Positions 50,861 to 59,388 of a stretch of DNA of 64,000 nt are shown here, piece after piece (position 1 is the stretch's first letter; each line of letters opens with the position of its first letter). Position numbers and translations under genes: made by a program. The notes below the pieces were generated by a model, which did no database searches, had not been told where the DNA came from, and saw only the letters and a program-made list of their open reading frames with translations. The DNA is from JACQFK01 sp036383955. GTDB taxonomy: Bacteria; Planctomycetota; MHYJ01; JACPRB01. The stretch covers positions 1 to 64,000 of the forward strand of contig DASVNH010000117.1 in the NCBI GenBank assembly GCA_036383955.1, written 5' to 3'.

Positions 50861-52620
50861 GCCCCGACGCCGTCCGCGAGCTCTGGGTCCGCTTCGTCAC
50901 CGGCGAGGCGCTGCCCGCCGCCGAGCAGGCCGCCCTCGTCGCGGCCCTCGAGGCGGACGCCGCTCTGCGCGCCGAGCTCCTGGAGGACGTCCAGCTCGAC
51001 GGCGCCCTGCGCGCGATGGGCGACGCCCGCCGCTCCGGCGACGCGTTCGCCGCCTCGGTCGCGGCCTGCCTCGATCCCGAGCGCGACGCCACCCGCTTCG
51101 TGCGCAAAGTCGCGGCGCGCCTCGCCGACCTGCCGCCCGAGCCGGCCGGCGCGGGGCGCGACTCCCGCTCGAACCTCCCGCGGGTCAGCCGCCGCTTCCA
51201 TCGCGGCGGCTCCGAGAGCGCCGGCTGGAAGTCGGCCCTGGCGGCCGCCTGCGCGCTGTTCGCCCTGCTCCTCCTTTCGACGGCCTTCTCTTCGAAGCCG
51301 GCGCGTCCGAAGCCCGCGCCGGCCGTCGTCCAGGAGACTCCGGCTCCCGCTCCCGAGCCGAAAGCGCCCGAAACGGTCCGGGAGGAGCGTCGCGTCGTCG
51401 TCCCGCCCGTGAAGCGGCCGGTGGAGCCGGCGCCGGGCCCGGAGTTCCGCGATCCGAAGCCCCTGGAAGTGCCGCCGTCGAAGGGCGTCGACGCGACCGC
51501 CTCGAAGTCGGAGCCTCCGCCGGTGGCGGCTCCCGCCCCCGCGCCGACGCGCAGCGCCGAAGAAGCCGCGATCGCGCGGGGCCCGAAGGTCGAGAGCGTC
51601 TTCGACCAGGTCTACTTCGCCAAGGGACAGACGCGCGTGCCCGTCGGCGCCGTGCTGGAGTACGGGCAGGACCTCTACACCCGCGGCCGCGGCCGCGCCA
51701 CGCTTCGCTACGACGACGGCACCACGGTCGTGGTGGGGCCGGAAACCATGGTGCGGGACCTCAGCGGCGCCGCCGGCCGCCGCCTGGTCGTCAGCGTCGG
51801 CGACATCTCCTCCGACATCAAGCCGCAGATCGGCGGCCCGATGATCTTCCAGACGCCGCACGCCGAGGCGACGATCGTCGGGACCCGGATCCGCCTCGCG
51901 GCCGGCAAGGACGCCTCGACCCTGGACGTCGACGAAGGCAAGGTGCGCTTCCTGCGGCTCGCGGACCGCGCCGCGACGGACGTCGGGGCCGGGCAGACCT
52001 CGACGGCCTCCGCTTCCTCCACCTCGCTCCGCGACCTGAAGCCGAGGATCGCGTTCCCGAACGAGTTCGTGATCCGCTTCGCGCCGCCCGACGCCCCGAA
52101 GGAGAAGGACGTCTACCTGGACGCGGGCCTGCCGTTCAGCGCCTCCCGGGGCTACGGCTGGGACGGCGCCCGCGACGGCCAGATCGTGCCGAACGCGAAG
52201 CAGCCCGACGGCCGGCCGGTGGTCATGGGCCGGCAGGCGGTCTGGAAGATGGACCCCCAGGATCCCCGGATGAAGCGCGACGATCATCGGACGTCGTCCG
52301 TCGTGGCCGGCTGGGGCGCGCATGCCGAGACCTGGAAGATCGAGCTGCCGAACGGGCGCTACGGGGTCACCGTCTGCGTCGGGGATTACACCTTCGAGCA
52401 GGGTCCGCATCACGTGGCCGTCGAGGGCCGGCAGATCGTCAATCGCGTGATGACGAAGCTCCCCAAGGCCGCGCACGTCGTCTTCACGGAGGACGTCGAA
52501 GTGAGCGACGGCGAGCTCAACATGACGGTCGGCGGCTACACGGCGCTGCAGAAGTCGGTCGATACCAGCAGAGACACGCTGATCAACTACCTGGTCATCA
52601 AACGGGTGCCGGCGAAGTAG
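50857..52620 (+). CDS. FecR-type membrane protein with C-terminal sugar-binding-like domain
   Basis: 587 residues from GTG 50857. Cytoplasmic N-terminal ~120 residues resemble a zinc-less anti-sigma domain (ELWVRFVTGEALPAAEQAALV), one TM (AAACALFALLLLSTAF, ~130), a long Pro-rich linker, a FecR beta domain (~235-390: YGQDLYTRGRGRATLRY, TPHAEATIVGTRIRLAAG), and a ~190-residue galactose-binding-like end (FSASRGYGWDGARDG, IELPNGRYGVTVCVGDY). Expected to bind the sigma factor inside and sense an outer signal. A perfect palindrome (52622-52637) follows its stop. Confidence 0.82.
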   Translation: MSPDAVRELWVRFVTGEALPAAEQAALVAALEADAALRAELLEDVQLDGALRAMGDARRSGDAFAASVAACLDPERDATRFVRKVAARLADLPPEPAGAGRDSRSNLPRVSRRFHRGGSESAGWKSALAAACALFALLLLSTAFSSKPARPKPAPAVVQETPAPAPEPKAPETVREERRVVVPPVKRPVEPAPGPEFRDPKPLEVPPSKGVDATASKSEPPPVAAPAPAPTRSAEEAAIARGPKVESVFDQVYFAKGQTRVPVGAVLEYGQDLYTRGRGRATLRYDDGTTVVVGPETMVRDLSGAAGRRLVVSVGDISSDIKPQIGGPMIFQTPHAEATIVGTRIRLAAGKDASTLDVDEGKVRFLRLADRAATDVGAGQTSTASASSTSLRDLKPRIAFPNEFVIRFAPPDAPKEKDVYLDAGLPFSASRGYGWDGARDGQIVPNAKQPDGRPVVMGRQAVWKMDPQDPRMKRDDHRTSSVVAGWGAHAETWKIELPNGRYGVTVCVGDYTFEQGPHHVAVEGRQIVNRVMTKLPKAAHVVFTEDVEVSDGELNMTVGGYTALQKSVDTSRDTLINYLVIKRVPAK

Positions 52621-52621
52621 T

Positions 52622-52637
52622 CCCGCGCCGGCGCGGG
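52622..52637. repeat. 16-bp perfect palindrome
   Basis: CCCGCGCCGGCGCGGG just after the FecR stop, followed by AAAAGC rather than a T-run. Could be an attenuator or protein site. Confidence 0.5.
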
Positions 52638-52687
52638 GAAAAGCGAGCCTGAAAGCCCAGCGCTCGGAGTCTGTCTGGAGATAGAGC

Positions 52688-53764
52688 ATGAAGACGATCG
52701 TGATCCTGATGGGGCTGGCGGCGACGGCCGCCGCGCAGACCCGGGCCGTCAAGCAGGAAGGCCCCGCGCCCCGGCCCGACAAGGCCTCCCTCAAGGCCGC
52801 GAAGCCGGGGGCGCCCGTCGTGACGTTCCGCGGCGGGACGGAGGTCGGCTTCGACGACAACATCCTCGAGCTGAACGACAAGCAGATCTCGCAGCTCGAG
52901 GACGGCAACCGGCCCGAGAAGTTCCGGATCGACGACCCGGGGGACGTCGTGTACTCGGTCTGGGCGGACGTCCGCGTGAAGGGCTTCCTCTTCCGCGAGC
53001 CGACGTCGGCGGGGCTGAAGGTCCAGCCCTACCTGTACCAGGACAGCTCGATCGCGAACTACGAGGAGTACGAGCTCTTTATACGCCAGGACTTGGGGTC
53101 GCACGAGGTGGGGGTCGAGATCGGCCTCGAGCGCGACGTGTACCTGCGCGAGCTGGAGATCGTCGTCCCCGGCCCCAACCTCTGGGAATCCGCGTTCTAC
53201 GACGAGGTCGAGATGGAGCTGTACTACAAGCACCGGCTCCACCCGAACGTGACGCTGCGGGGGTCGATCGGCTACCTGATCCGGGACTTCGACTCCCCGT
53301 TCGGCTTTCGCGACCGCGAGGGCGTGGTGCTCGGGCTGGAGCCGGGGTTCGACCTCGGCAAGGGCTGGAAGGCCTTCGTCCGCTACGAGTACGCCGACCA
53401 GAAGGCCGACGCCTCGGACTTCGAGGCCGACACGTCCTACACGGAGCACGAGTTCGAGCTCGGCGCCGCCGTCGACCTGCTCGCGAAGCAGCTGGAGCTG
53501 TCGCTGCGCTACCGGATCGCGTTCCGCGACTACACCACGTCCAACGATCCGGCCTTCGACCCGTCCCACGCGGACCGGGAAGACCTCCGCCAGCGCGTGA
53601 TCTTCGCCGTGAAGGTGAAGCTCTCGAAGGCCTGGTCCGCGGAGGCGGCCTGGGAGTTCCGGGACGTCGATTCGGACCGCCCCTTCGACGACGACGCCAC
53701 CACGAGCGAGCCCGGGGACTCCACCCGCAATCTCGTCACGCTCGGAGTCACCTTCAGCCTGTGA
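52688..53764 (+). CDS. Outer-membrane beta-barrel protein
   Basis: 358 residues with signal MKTIVILMGLAATAAAQ. No cysteines stand out; the mature part alternates hydrophobic and polar residues with repeated strands (VTFRGGTEVGFDDN, YYKHRLHPNVTLRGSIGYL, AWSAEAAWEFRDVD) and ends in LVTLGVTFSL with a C-terminal aromatic-leucine strand, as barrels do. Domain layout fits a ~16-18-strand barrel. It overlaps the VTC gene (GTGA) and so may be the outer-membrane partner of the polymer system. Confidence 0.7.
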   Translation: MKTIVILMGLAATAAAQTRAVKQEGPAPRPDKASLKAAKPGAPVVTFRGGTEVGFDDNILELNDKQISQLEDGNRPEKFRIDDPGDVVYSVWADVRVKGFLFREPTSAGLKVQPYLYQDSSIANYEEYELFIRQDLGSHEVGVEIGLERDVYLRELEIVVPGPNLWESAFYDEVEMELYYKHRLHPNVTLRGSIGYLIRDFDSPFGFRDREGVVLGLEPGFDLGKGWKAFVRYEYADQKADASDFEADTSYTEHEFELGAAVDLLAKQLELSLRYRIAFRDYTTSNDPAFDPSHADREDLRQRVIFAVKVKLSKAWSAEAAWEFRDVDSDRPFDDDATTSEPGDSTRNLVTLGVTFSL

Positions 53765-54531
53765 GGACGACGGCGATGAGCGACGACCTGGTGAAGCGGC
53801 GCGTGGAGCTCAAGCACGTCTTCCCCGCGCGGGACGGCGAGGCTCTACGCGCCCGGATGCGGGCCCTGCGGCCCGGCTTCGGCGGCTGGGTGACGACCGT
53901 GTACTTCGACTTCCCCGACCGTCGCTTCACGCGCGCGGCCCTCGACCGCCCCGAGGCGAACCTCAAGATCCGGCTCCGCGAGTACTTCAGCGACGACGAC
54001 CTGCCCTGCTCGCCCTTCGTCTGGCTCGAGATCAAGGAGCGCGACGGCGCCCGCTCGAACAAGCAGCGCTTCCAGCTGCACAAGCGCATGGTCCGCGGCT
54101 TCCTCGAGGGCGAGATGGACCTGGCCTCCGTGCTCACCTGCCAGGAAGGCGCCCCCGACCTCTCGCGGGTCGTCGACGCCGCCCGGCGCCTGCACGACCT
54201 GGCGCGCGGGAGCCTCGTCCCCGTCGGCGCGGTCCGCTACCTGCGCTGCTCGACCCAGGGCGGCGAGCCGGCCGCCCGGCTCACCCTCGACCGCGGCATC
54301 GCCTACCACGTCGGCCCCGTCGGTCTCTACGACGCGCACGACGCGCTCGACGCCGACGCCCTGGGCGCCCCGACCTGGAGCGACGGCGCGGCCGTGGTGG
54401 AGATCAAGCACGCCGGCGCGGCGCCCCCGGCCTGGTGCCGCGCGTTCGTCGGCGACCGCCCGGCCTCGGACTACTCCAAGTTCCTCCATCTCGCCCGGCT
54501 GTCCCTCGCGGAGCCCAGCTATGTGGATTGA
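53761..54531 (+). CDS. VTC-domain (polyphosphate polymerase-like) protein
   Basis: 256 residues from GTG 53761, or ATG 53776. Matches the VTC/CYTH tunnel fold: RRVELKHVF, TTVYFDFPDRRFTRAALD, NLKIRLREYFS, VWLEIKERDG, RLTLDRGIAYHV and AAVVEIKHAGAAPPAWC. Paired E-x-K and R-x-R motifs would line the active tunnel. Bacterial VTC domains are commonly encoded with DUF4956 and CotH, as here. Presence of the core catalytic residues suggests nucleotide-dependent polymerisation of phosphate; not proven. Confidence 0.82.
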   Translation: MRTTAMSDDLVKRRVELKHVFPARDGEALRARMRALRPGFGGWVTTVYFDFPDRRFTRAALDRPEANLKIRLREYFSDDDLPCSPFVWLEIKERDGARSNKQRFQLHKRMVRGFLEGEMDLASVLTCQEGAPDLSRVVDAARRLHDLARGSLVPVGAVRYLRCSTQGGEPAARLTLDRGIAYHVGPVGLYDAHDALDADALGAPTWSDGAAVVEIKHAGAAPPAWCRAFVGDRPASDYSKFLHLARLSLAEPSYVD

Positions 54532-56098
54532 TTTCGAAGGCGTCGACGGCAGCGGCAAGACCAGCGTGTCGAACCGCGTGGCGGAGCTCCTCCGCCGCCG
54601 CGGCGTCCCCGTCGTCCACGCGCGCGAGGGCGGCGCCTTCGCCTCGCCGATCGCGGGACGCGTGCGCGATCTGGCGCGGAGCACCGACTCCCTCGGCCTC
54701 GCGCCCGAGACCGAGCTGCTCCTGAACCTCGCCCGCGAGGCTCAGATCGTCGCCGAGACCGTCCGGCCCGCCCTGGCGAGAGGGGCCTGGGTGATCACCG
54801 ACCGGACCACCTACTCGCACCTCGGCCTGGCCCGCTACGTCCGGGGACTCGCGGGCGACGAGATCGACGCGGCCGCCCGCGTCGCCACGGGCGGCCTCCG
54901 GCCCGACCGCGTCTTCCTCATCGACGTCGATCCCGACGTCGCCCGCTGGCGCCGCCGCGTCCGCAAGATCCGCGAGCGCCGGCTGAACGACGCCGGCCGC
55001 AAGGGCCTCGCCGGCGACGCCCTCGTCGCCCGCACCCGCCGCGCGTTTCACGACCTGGCCGTCGAAGGCCGCTGGACCGTCGTCGACAACACCTGGCGCT
55101 CGCTCGAGGAGGCCGTCGAGGCCGTCATGGACGCCCTGGACGGCCGCGCCCCGAAGCCCGGGCCGTCGAAGGCCTTCGACGTCGACCCCGCGGATCCGGT
55201 GGGCGGGCTCCTGGCGTTCGCCGCGACGCTCCAGGACCGCTCGCTCGCGGCCCTGCTCGCCGCCGGGCTGGACGATCCGCGCGCCGAAGAGCTCTGGCGG
55301 GCCGCGCCGGCGGACGTCGCCGCCTGCGCGGTCGCCGGCATGGACGCGCCGCGCGCCTGGGCGCTGCGGGAGGACCTGAAGGAGGACGCGCCGTTCTTCG
55401 TGGCGCGCGGGCTGGCCGGGCCGCGGGCCTGGAGCCTCCGGCGGGAGCTGGAGGACGTCGTCCCCGACCAGGTGCTCCACAGCCTGGCGGGGGAGGGGAG
55501 CGACGAGGCGCACGCCCTGCGCGCGCGCCGCTTCGACGACGCGCCGGCGGAGGCCGTCCGGAGCACCCGGGAGGTCGACGACCCCCGCGCCTGGGAGCTG
55601 CGCGGGCGAGCCGCGAAAGACGCCGCGCTGGCGGAAAGCGTGGCGGGTCTCGACGACCCCCGCGCCTGGCGGATCCGCGAGGAGCTCCAGGCGGCGCACC
55701 CGCTGGCCGTCGTGAAGAGCCTGCGCGGCCTCGACCGGCCCGAGGCCTGGGCCCCGCGGCGCGCGCTCGCGGCGAGCGCACCGAAGATTGTGCTGGCGTC
55801 GATCGACGGCCTGGGCGGCCCGGAGGCCTGGGCGCTGCGGGAGGCGCTGCGGATCCCGGCTCCGGAGGAGACGGCCGCGTCGATGGCGGGGCTGGACACG
55901 CCGGAGGCCTGGCGCTGGCGGGCCGAGCTGCGGGACGCGGCGCCGGTGGGGGTGATCAAGAGCCTGCGGGGGACGGAAGGCCCGAAGGCGGATGCCCTGA
56001 TCGTGGAGATTTTGACGCGGAACCCGGGACGTCTCCGGGCGGCCCGCGAGGCGGCTCAATTCAGGATGAACCCGACATGCATGACTACTTCGATCTGA
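54521..56098 (+). CDS. Thymidylate-kinase-like domain fused to ~27-residue helical repeats
   Basis: 525 residues; ATG overlaps the VTC gene by 11 bp. N-terminal ~205: nucleotide-kinase fold with P-loop GVDGSGKT (7-14), DRTTYSH in place of the DR(Y/F) motif, a basic lid (RRRVRKIRERRLND) and RTRRAFHDLA. Residues ~225-525: about ten units of the form (D/G)(P)(R/E)AWxLRxxL...AP..V..S(L)xGLD. Repeats resemble no family I know. Length greatly exceeds the ~210 residues of dTMP kinases. Operon position suggests supply or modification of nucleotide for the VTC/CotH system. Confidence 0.75.
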   Translation: MWIDFEGVDGSGKTSVSNRVAELLRRRGVPVVHAREGGAFASPIAGRVRDLARSTDSLGLAPETELLLNLAREAQIVAETVRPALARGAWVITDRTTYSHLGLARYVRGLAGDEIDAAARVATGGLRPDRVFLIDVDPDVARWRRRVRKIRERRLNDAGRKGLAGDALVARTRRAFHDLAVEGRWTVVDNTWRSLEEAVEAVMDALDGRAPKPGPSKAFDVDPADPVGGLLAFAATLQDRSLAALLAAGLDDPRAEELWRAAPADVAACAVAGMDAPRAWALREDLKEDAPFFVARGLAGPRAWSLRRELEDVVPDQVLHSLAGEGSDEAHALRARRFDDAPAEAVRSTREVDDPRAWELRGRAAKDAALAESVAGLDDPRAWRIREELQAAHPLAVVKSLRGLDRPEAWAPRRALAASAPKIVLASIDGLGGPEAWALREALRIPAPEETAASMAGLDTPEAWRWRAELRDAAPVGVIKSLRGTEGPKADALIVEILTRNPGRLRAAREAAQFRMNPTCMTTSI

Positions 56099-56523
56099 GC
56101 GTCCCGGTGCCGCTGCTGCTGGCGCGGCTGGCCTGCGCGATCACGCTGGGCGCGATCATCGCCTGGCGGCCGCTCGTGCGCCGGCCGCTCAAGGCGGACG
56201 TCCGCCACGCCCTGCTCATCATGACCGTCGCGGCGGCGATGGTCGTCGTGGTGATCGGGGACTCGATGGCCCGCGCCTTCGGGGTGGTGGGCCTCGGCAG
56301 CTTCATCCGCTTCCGCAGCTCGATCAAGGATCCCCGGGACGTCGTGCTCTTCTTTCTCTCGATCGGGACCGGCATGGCCTGCGGCCTGGGCGCCGTGCCG
56401 GTGGCGGCGGTCGGCGTGAGCGTCGTCTGGGCGCTCCTGGTGATCCTGGACCGCTTCGACGTCCCCGAGCCGGCGCCCGAGGCGCCTCCGGCGCTGCGCC
56501 ACGGCGTGGAAATTCAGGGTTAA
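56077..56523 (+). CDS. DUF4956-type membrane protein
   Basis: 148 residues, overlapping the previous gene by 22 bp. Three to four TM helices (LLLARLACAITLGAIIAW, ALLIMTVAAAMVVVVIG, VVLFFLSIGTGMACGLG, AVPVAAVGVSVVWALLVIL) with the conserved GLGSFIRFRSSIKDPRD cytoplasmic loop typical of DUF4956. These proteins occur with VTC domains and CotH and may carry the polymer or its precursor across the membrane; role unproven. The stop falls in a GGGTTAA repeat. Confidence 0.85.
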   Translation: MHDYFDLSVPVPLLLARLACAITLGAIIAWRPLVRRPLKADVRHALLIMTVAAAMVVVVIGDSMARAFGVVGLGSFIRFRSSIKDPRDVVLFFLSIGTGMACGLGAVPVAAVGVSVVWALLVILDRFDVPEPAPEAPPALRHGVEIQG

Positions 56524-56533
56524 GGGTTAAGGG
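56517..56533 (+). repeat. GGGTTAA direct repeat
   Basis: Two 7-bp copies followed by GGG, overlapping the DUF4956 stop codon (TAA 56521-56523). Same 7-bp period as the other heptad elements. Confidence 0.6.
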
Positions 56534-56542
56534 AGATCGGCC

Positions 56543-58996
56543 ATGACCTCGCTGCTTCTACTTCTCGCCGCCGCGACGCAGGATCCGTCCGACGCGATCT
56601 ACGACGAGACCCAGATCCGCACGTTCCGGCTGACGATGCCGGCGGCGGACTGGAACGCGATCGTGAACGCCGACGGCGAGACCTGGCGCCGGGCCGAGTT
56701 CCAGTGGGAGAACGAATTCGTCACCGGCGTCGGCGTCAAGGCCAGCGGCCACGGCACGCTGACGACGCGGCAGAAGCAGTCGATCCGCATCAGCTTCAAC
56801 GAGTTCGAGTTCGACGCCCAGAAGAGGCGCTGGCGCGGCATCAACCGCATCAAGCTGGACTCGATGGAAGGCAACGTCGACCACTCGATGGCGCGCGACC
56901 GGGTCGCCTTCGGGATCATGCGCGCGGCCGGCAACGCGGCTCCGCGGCTCGCGCACTGCCACCTCTACGTGAACGGCGCGTACAAGGGGGTCTACATCGC
57001 GGTCGAGCCGGTCCGCAAGGACTTCGCGCGCTACCGCTGGGGCGGCGACGACGACGGCAACCTCTTCGAGCAGGACGGCCACGGCTCCGCCGCCTACGAC
57101 TGGCGCGGCACGAGCCCGGGCTCGTACATCCCCGGCTGGTTCATCGAGGAGAACGCGCCCGCGCCGGTCAACTACGGAGACTTCGTCCAGCTCATCGACA
57201 TCGTCAACAACAAGTCCGGCGACGACCGCCGGAACCAGCTCGCCGCGCTCATCGACTATCCCGTGTTCATGCGGCACCTGGCCGTGACCACGGTCTACGG
57301 CGACGGCGACGACATCGCCCACTGGGGCGGCGGATGGTGCAACAACCACTTCTGGTACCACCACGAAGGCGGCAAGATGCGGATCATCAAGTGGGATCCG
57401 GACGCCTCCCAGGGCCGGTTCTACCCCAACGCCGACCAGCCCCTGGGCTACCAGTGGGGCCAGAGCGACATGGTCGACTGGATCTCGGGCGACGCGACCG
57501 CCTGGAACGACTACAAGGCGGCCGTCGCCGCCGTGCTCAGCGGCCCCGCCGCGAGCGTCCAGTCCCGCATCGACGCGATCTACAACCAGATCAAGAGCCA
57601 CGTCTACAACGATCCCCTCAAGTCGTTCAGCAACGCGCAGTTCGACGCCGGCAAGAACACGCTCAAGGACTGGTGGAGCCGGCGCGTCGCCTACCTCCAG
57701 ACCCAGGTCAACCTGAACAACGCCGCCTTCGTGTCCCAATCGGTGCCCGCCGCCATGACGGCCGGCCAGACCTACCCCGTCACCGTCCGCATGCGCAACA
57801 ACGGGACGTCGACCTGGTCTTCCGCGACCTACTCGCTCGGCTCCCAGAACCCCGAGAACAACACGACCTGGGACGCCGACGGCCGGATCCCGCTCGCCGC
57901 CGACCTCGGGCCCAACCAGGAGTTCTCGTTCACCTGGAACGTGACCGCGCCGGCGACGGCCGGCACCTACAACTTCCAGTGGCGCATGAGGCAGTCGGGC
58001 GTCGAGTGGTTCGGCGCGACCTCCCCCAACGTGGCGGTCGTCGTGTCGACGGCCACGACCCCGCCGCCTCCGCCTCCGCCTCCGCCGCCCCCGCCGACGA
58101 TCCCCGAGTACGACGCCGACTTCGTCTCGCAGACCGTGCCCGCGACCATGGTCGCCGGCCAGACCTACTCCGTGACGGTGGTCCTGAAGAACACGGGTTC
58201 CGACACCTGGAGGCCCGGCGACGACGACCGCCTGGGCTCCCAGAATCCCGAGAGCAACACCACCTGGGGCGCCAACCGGATCAGCCTGCCCGCCGGCGCG
58301 GCGATCGCCACCGGCCAGAACGCGACGTTCACGTGGGACGTCGTCGCCCCCGCGACGCCCGGCACCTACAACTTCCAGTGGCGCATGCGGCAGTCGCTGA
58401 TCGACCTGTGGTTCGGCGATCCGACGCCCAACGTGGCGGTGGTCGTCACGACCAACACGCCGCCGCCGCCCCCGCCGCCTCCGCCGGCCGGGACCAATCT
58501 CGCGGAGTTCGTTTCCCAGACCATCCCGACCTCGATGACGGCGGGGGCGGACGTCCAGGTGACCGTCGTCCTGCGGAACGCGGGGACCACGACGTGGACG
58601 CACGCGGGAGGCTACCGGCTGAGCTCACGCGGGCCGCGCGACAACGAAGTCTGGGGCCTGAACCGGGCGTATCTCCCGCCGACGGCCTCCATCGCGCCCG
58701 GCCAGAGCCATACGTTCACGTTCGACGTCAGCGCCCCGGCGGCGCCGGGCACCTATCCCATGTCCTGGAGCATGGTGCAGGAGGGCGTCGACTGGTTCGA
58801 CGCGGTGACGCCCGTCGTCAACGTGACGGTGAGCGGCGCCGCGGCGCCGCCCGCGCCGACGGCCGCCGGTCCGAAGGACGGCAGCAACGGAAACCACGCG
58901 ATCAACGACAAGTGCTCGGGCGCGGCGGCGGGCCTGCCGGCGCCCTGGGGCCTGCTCGGCCTGGCGTTGCTGGCGCGGAGGAGGTCGAGGCGCTAA
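56543..58996 (+). CDS. CotH-kinase-family secreted protein with three NBR1-Ig-like domains
   Basis: 817 residues with leader MTSLLLLLAAATQ. Residues ~15-390: CotH atypical kinase fold (VGVKASGHGTL, INRIKLDSM, YKGVYIAVEPV, NHFWYHHEGGKMRIIKWDPD; the WD-x-D motif is catalytic/Mg-binding). Then three ~105-residue FW/NBR1 Ig-like domains (~398-505, ~525-640, ~655-770), each opening (F)VSQ(S/T)(V/I)P and carrying (R)NNGT/NTGS/NAGTTTW, joined by poly-Pro linkers. The C-terminus NDKCSGAAAGLPAP + TM + RRRSRR resembles a MYXO-CTERM-type sorting signal. Probably surface-displayed. Confidence 0.85.
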   Translation: MTSLLLLLAAATQDPSDAIYDETQIRTFRLTMPAADWNAIVNADGETWRRAEFQWENEFVTGVGVKASGHGTLTTRQKQSIRISFNEFEFDAQKRRWRGINRIKLDSMEGNVDHSMARDRVAFGIMRAAGNAAPRLAHCHLYVNGAYKGVYIAVEPVRKDFARYRWGGDDDGNLFEQDGHGSAAYDWRGTSPGSYIPGWFIEENAPAPVNYGDFVQLIDIVNNKSGDDRRNQLAALIDYPVFMRHLAVTTVYGDGDDIAHWGGGWCNNHFWYHHEGGKMRIIKWDPDASQGRFYPNADQPLGYQWGQSDMVDWISGDATAWNDYKAAVAAVLSGPAASVQSRIDAIYNQIKSHVYNDPLKSFSNAQFDAGKNTLKDWWSRRVAYLQTQVNLNNAAFVSQSVPAAMTAGQTYPVTVRMRNNGTSTWSSATYSLGSQNPENNTTWDADGRIPLAADLGPNQEFSFTWNVTAPATAGTYNFQWRMRQSGVEWFGATSPNVAVVVSTATTPPPPPPPPPPPPTIPEYDADFVSQTVPATMVAGQTYSVTVVLKNTGSDTWRPGDDDRLGSQNPESNTTWGANRISLPAGAAIATGQNATFTWDVVAPATPGTYNFQWRMRQSLIDLWFGDPTPNVAVVVTTNTPPPPPPPPPAGTNLAEFVSQTIPTSMTAGADVQVTVVLRNAGTTTWTHAGGYRLSSRGPRDNEVWGLNRAYLPPTASIAPGQSHTFTFDVSAPAAPGTYPMSWSMVQEGVDWFDAVTPVVNVTVSGAAAPPAPTAAGPKDGSNGNHAINDKCSGAAAGLPAPWGLLGLALLARRRSRR

Positions 58997-59005
58997 GCTC
59001 GTGGC

Positions 59006-59365
59006 GTGATCGACGCGCTCGCCGCCGCGCAGGGCTGCCTCGGACCCTGGACGGCGATCCTGTTCGTGGCCGGGGCGCTCTACGCGTCGTTCACGCTGGG
59101 GACGACGGGCGGGCCCAACCACGGCGAGCATCCGCTGACCGTCACCGTCCTGCACATGATCCTGTTCTTCTGGCTCGCCCGGGGCTGGGCGCGCGGCCCC
59201 TGGTGGGGGTATCTGGGGCTGCTGACGGCGACGCTCCTCTTCGCGGGCTGGGGGATCGGCCTCGCCTTCGTCCGGGAGCCGTGGAAGCGTCGGGCCGGCC
59301 GGGCCGCGCTGCTGGCGCTGCACGCCGGGCTGTTCGCGATCGCCGCCTTCAGCGGCCCGGGGTGA
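59006..59365 (+). CDS. Small membrane protein of unknown function
   Basis: 119 residues from a GTG 10 bp after the CotH stop. About four TM helices; the loop GGPNHGEHPLTVTVLHM and GWGIGLAFVREPWKRR are the most distinctive parts. It could be the last gene of the CotH operon. I do not recognise the family. Confidence 0.55.
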   Translation: MIDALAAAQGCLGPWTAILFVAGALYASFTLGTTGGPNHGEHPLTVTVLHMILFFWLARGWARGPWWGYLGLLTATLLFAGWGIGLAFVREPWKRRAGRAALLALHAGLFAIAAFSGPG

Positions 59366-59381
59366 GCCTGTCGAACCCCTA
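59363..59381. repeat. REP-like GTGAGCCTGTCGAAC sequence
   Basis: Reverse complement reads GTTCGACAGGCTCAC, the core of a very widespread intergenic repeat; related copies at 2287-2301, 23350-23389 and 62300-62320. It overlaps the stop of the small membrane protein. Confidence 0.5.
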
Positions 59382-59388
59382 GACGGCC

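Noticed and set aside
52622..52637. Intrinsic terminator between FecR and beta-barrel genes
   Set aside because: The palindrome has no loop and is followed by AAAAGC, not a T-run.
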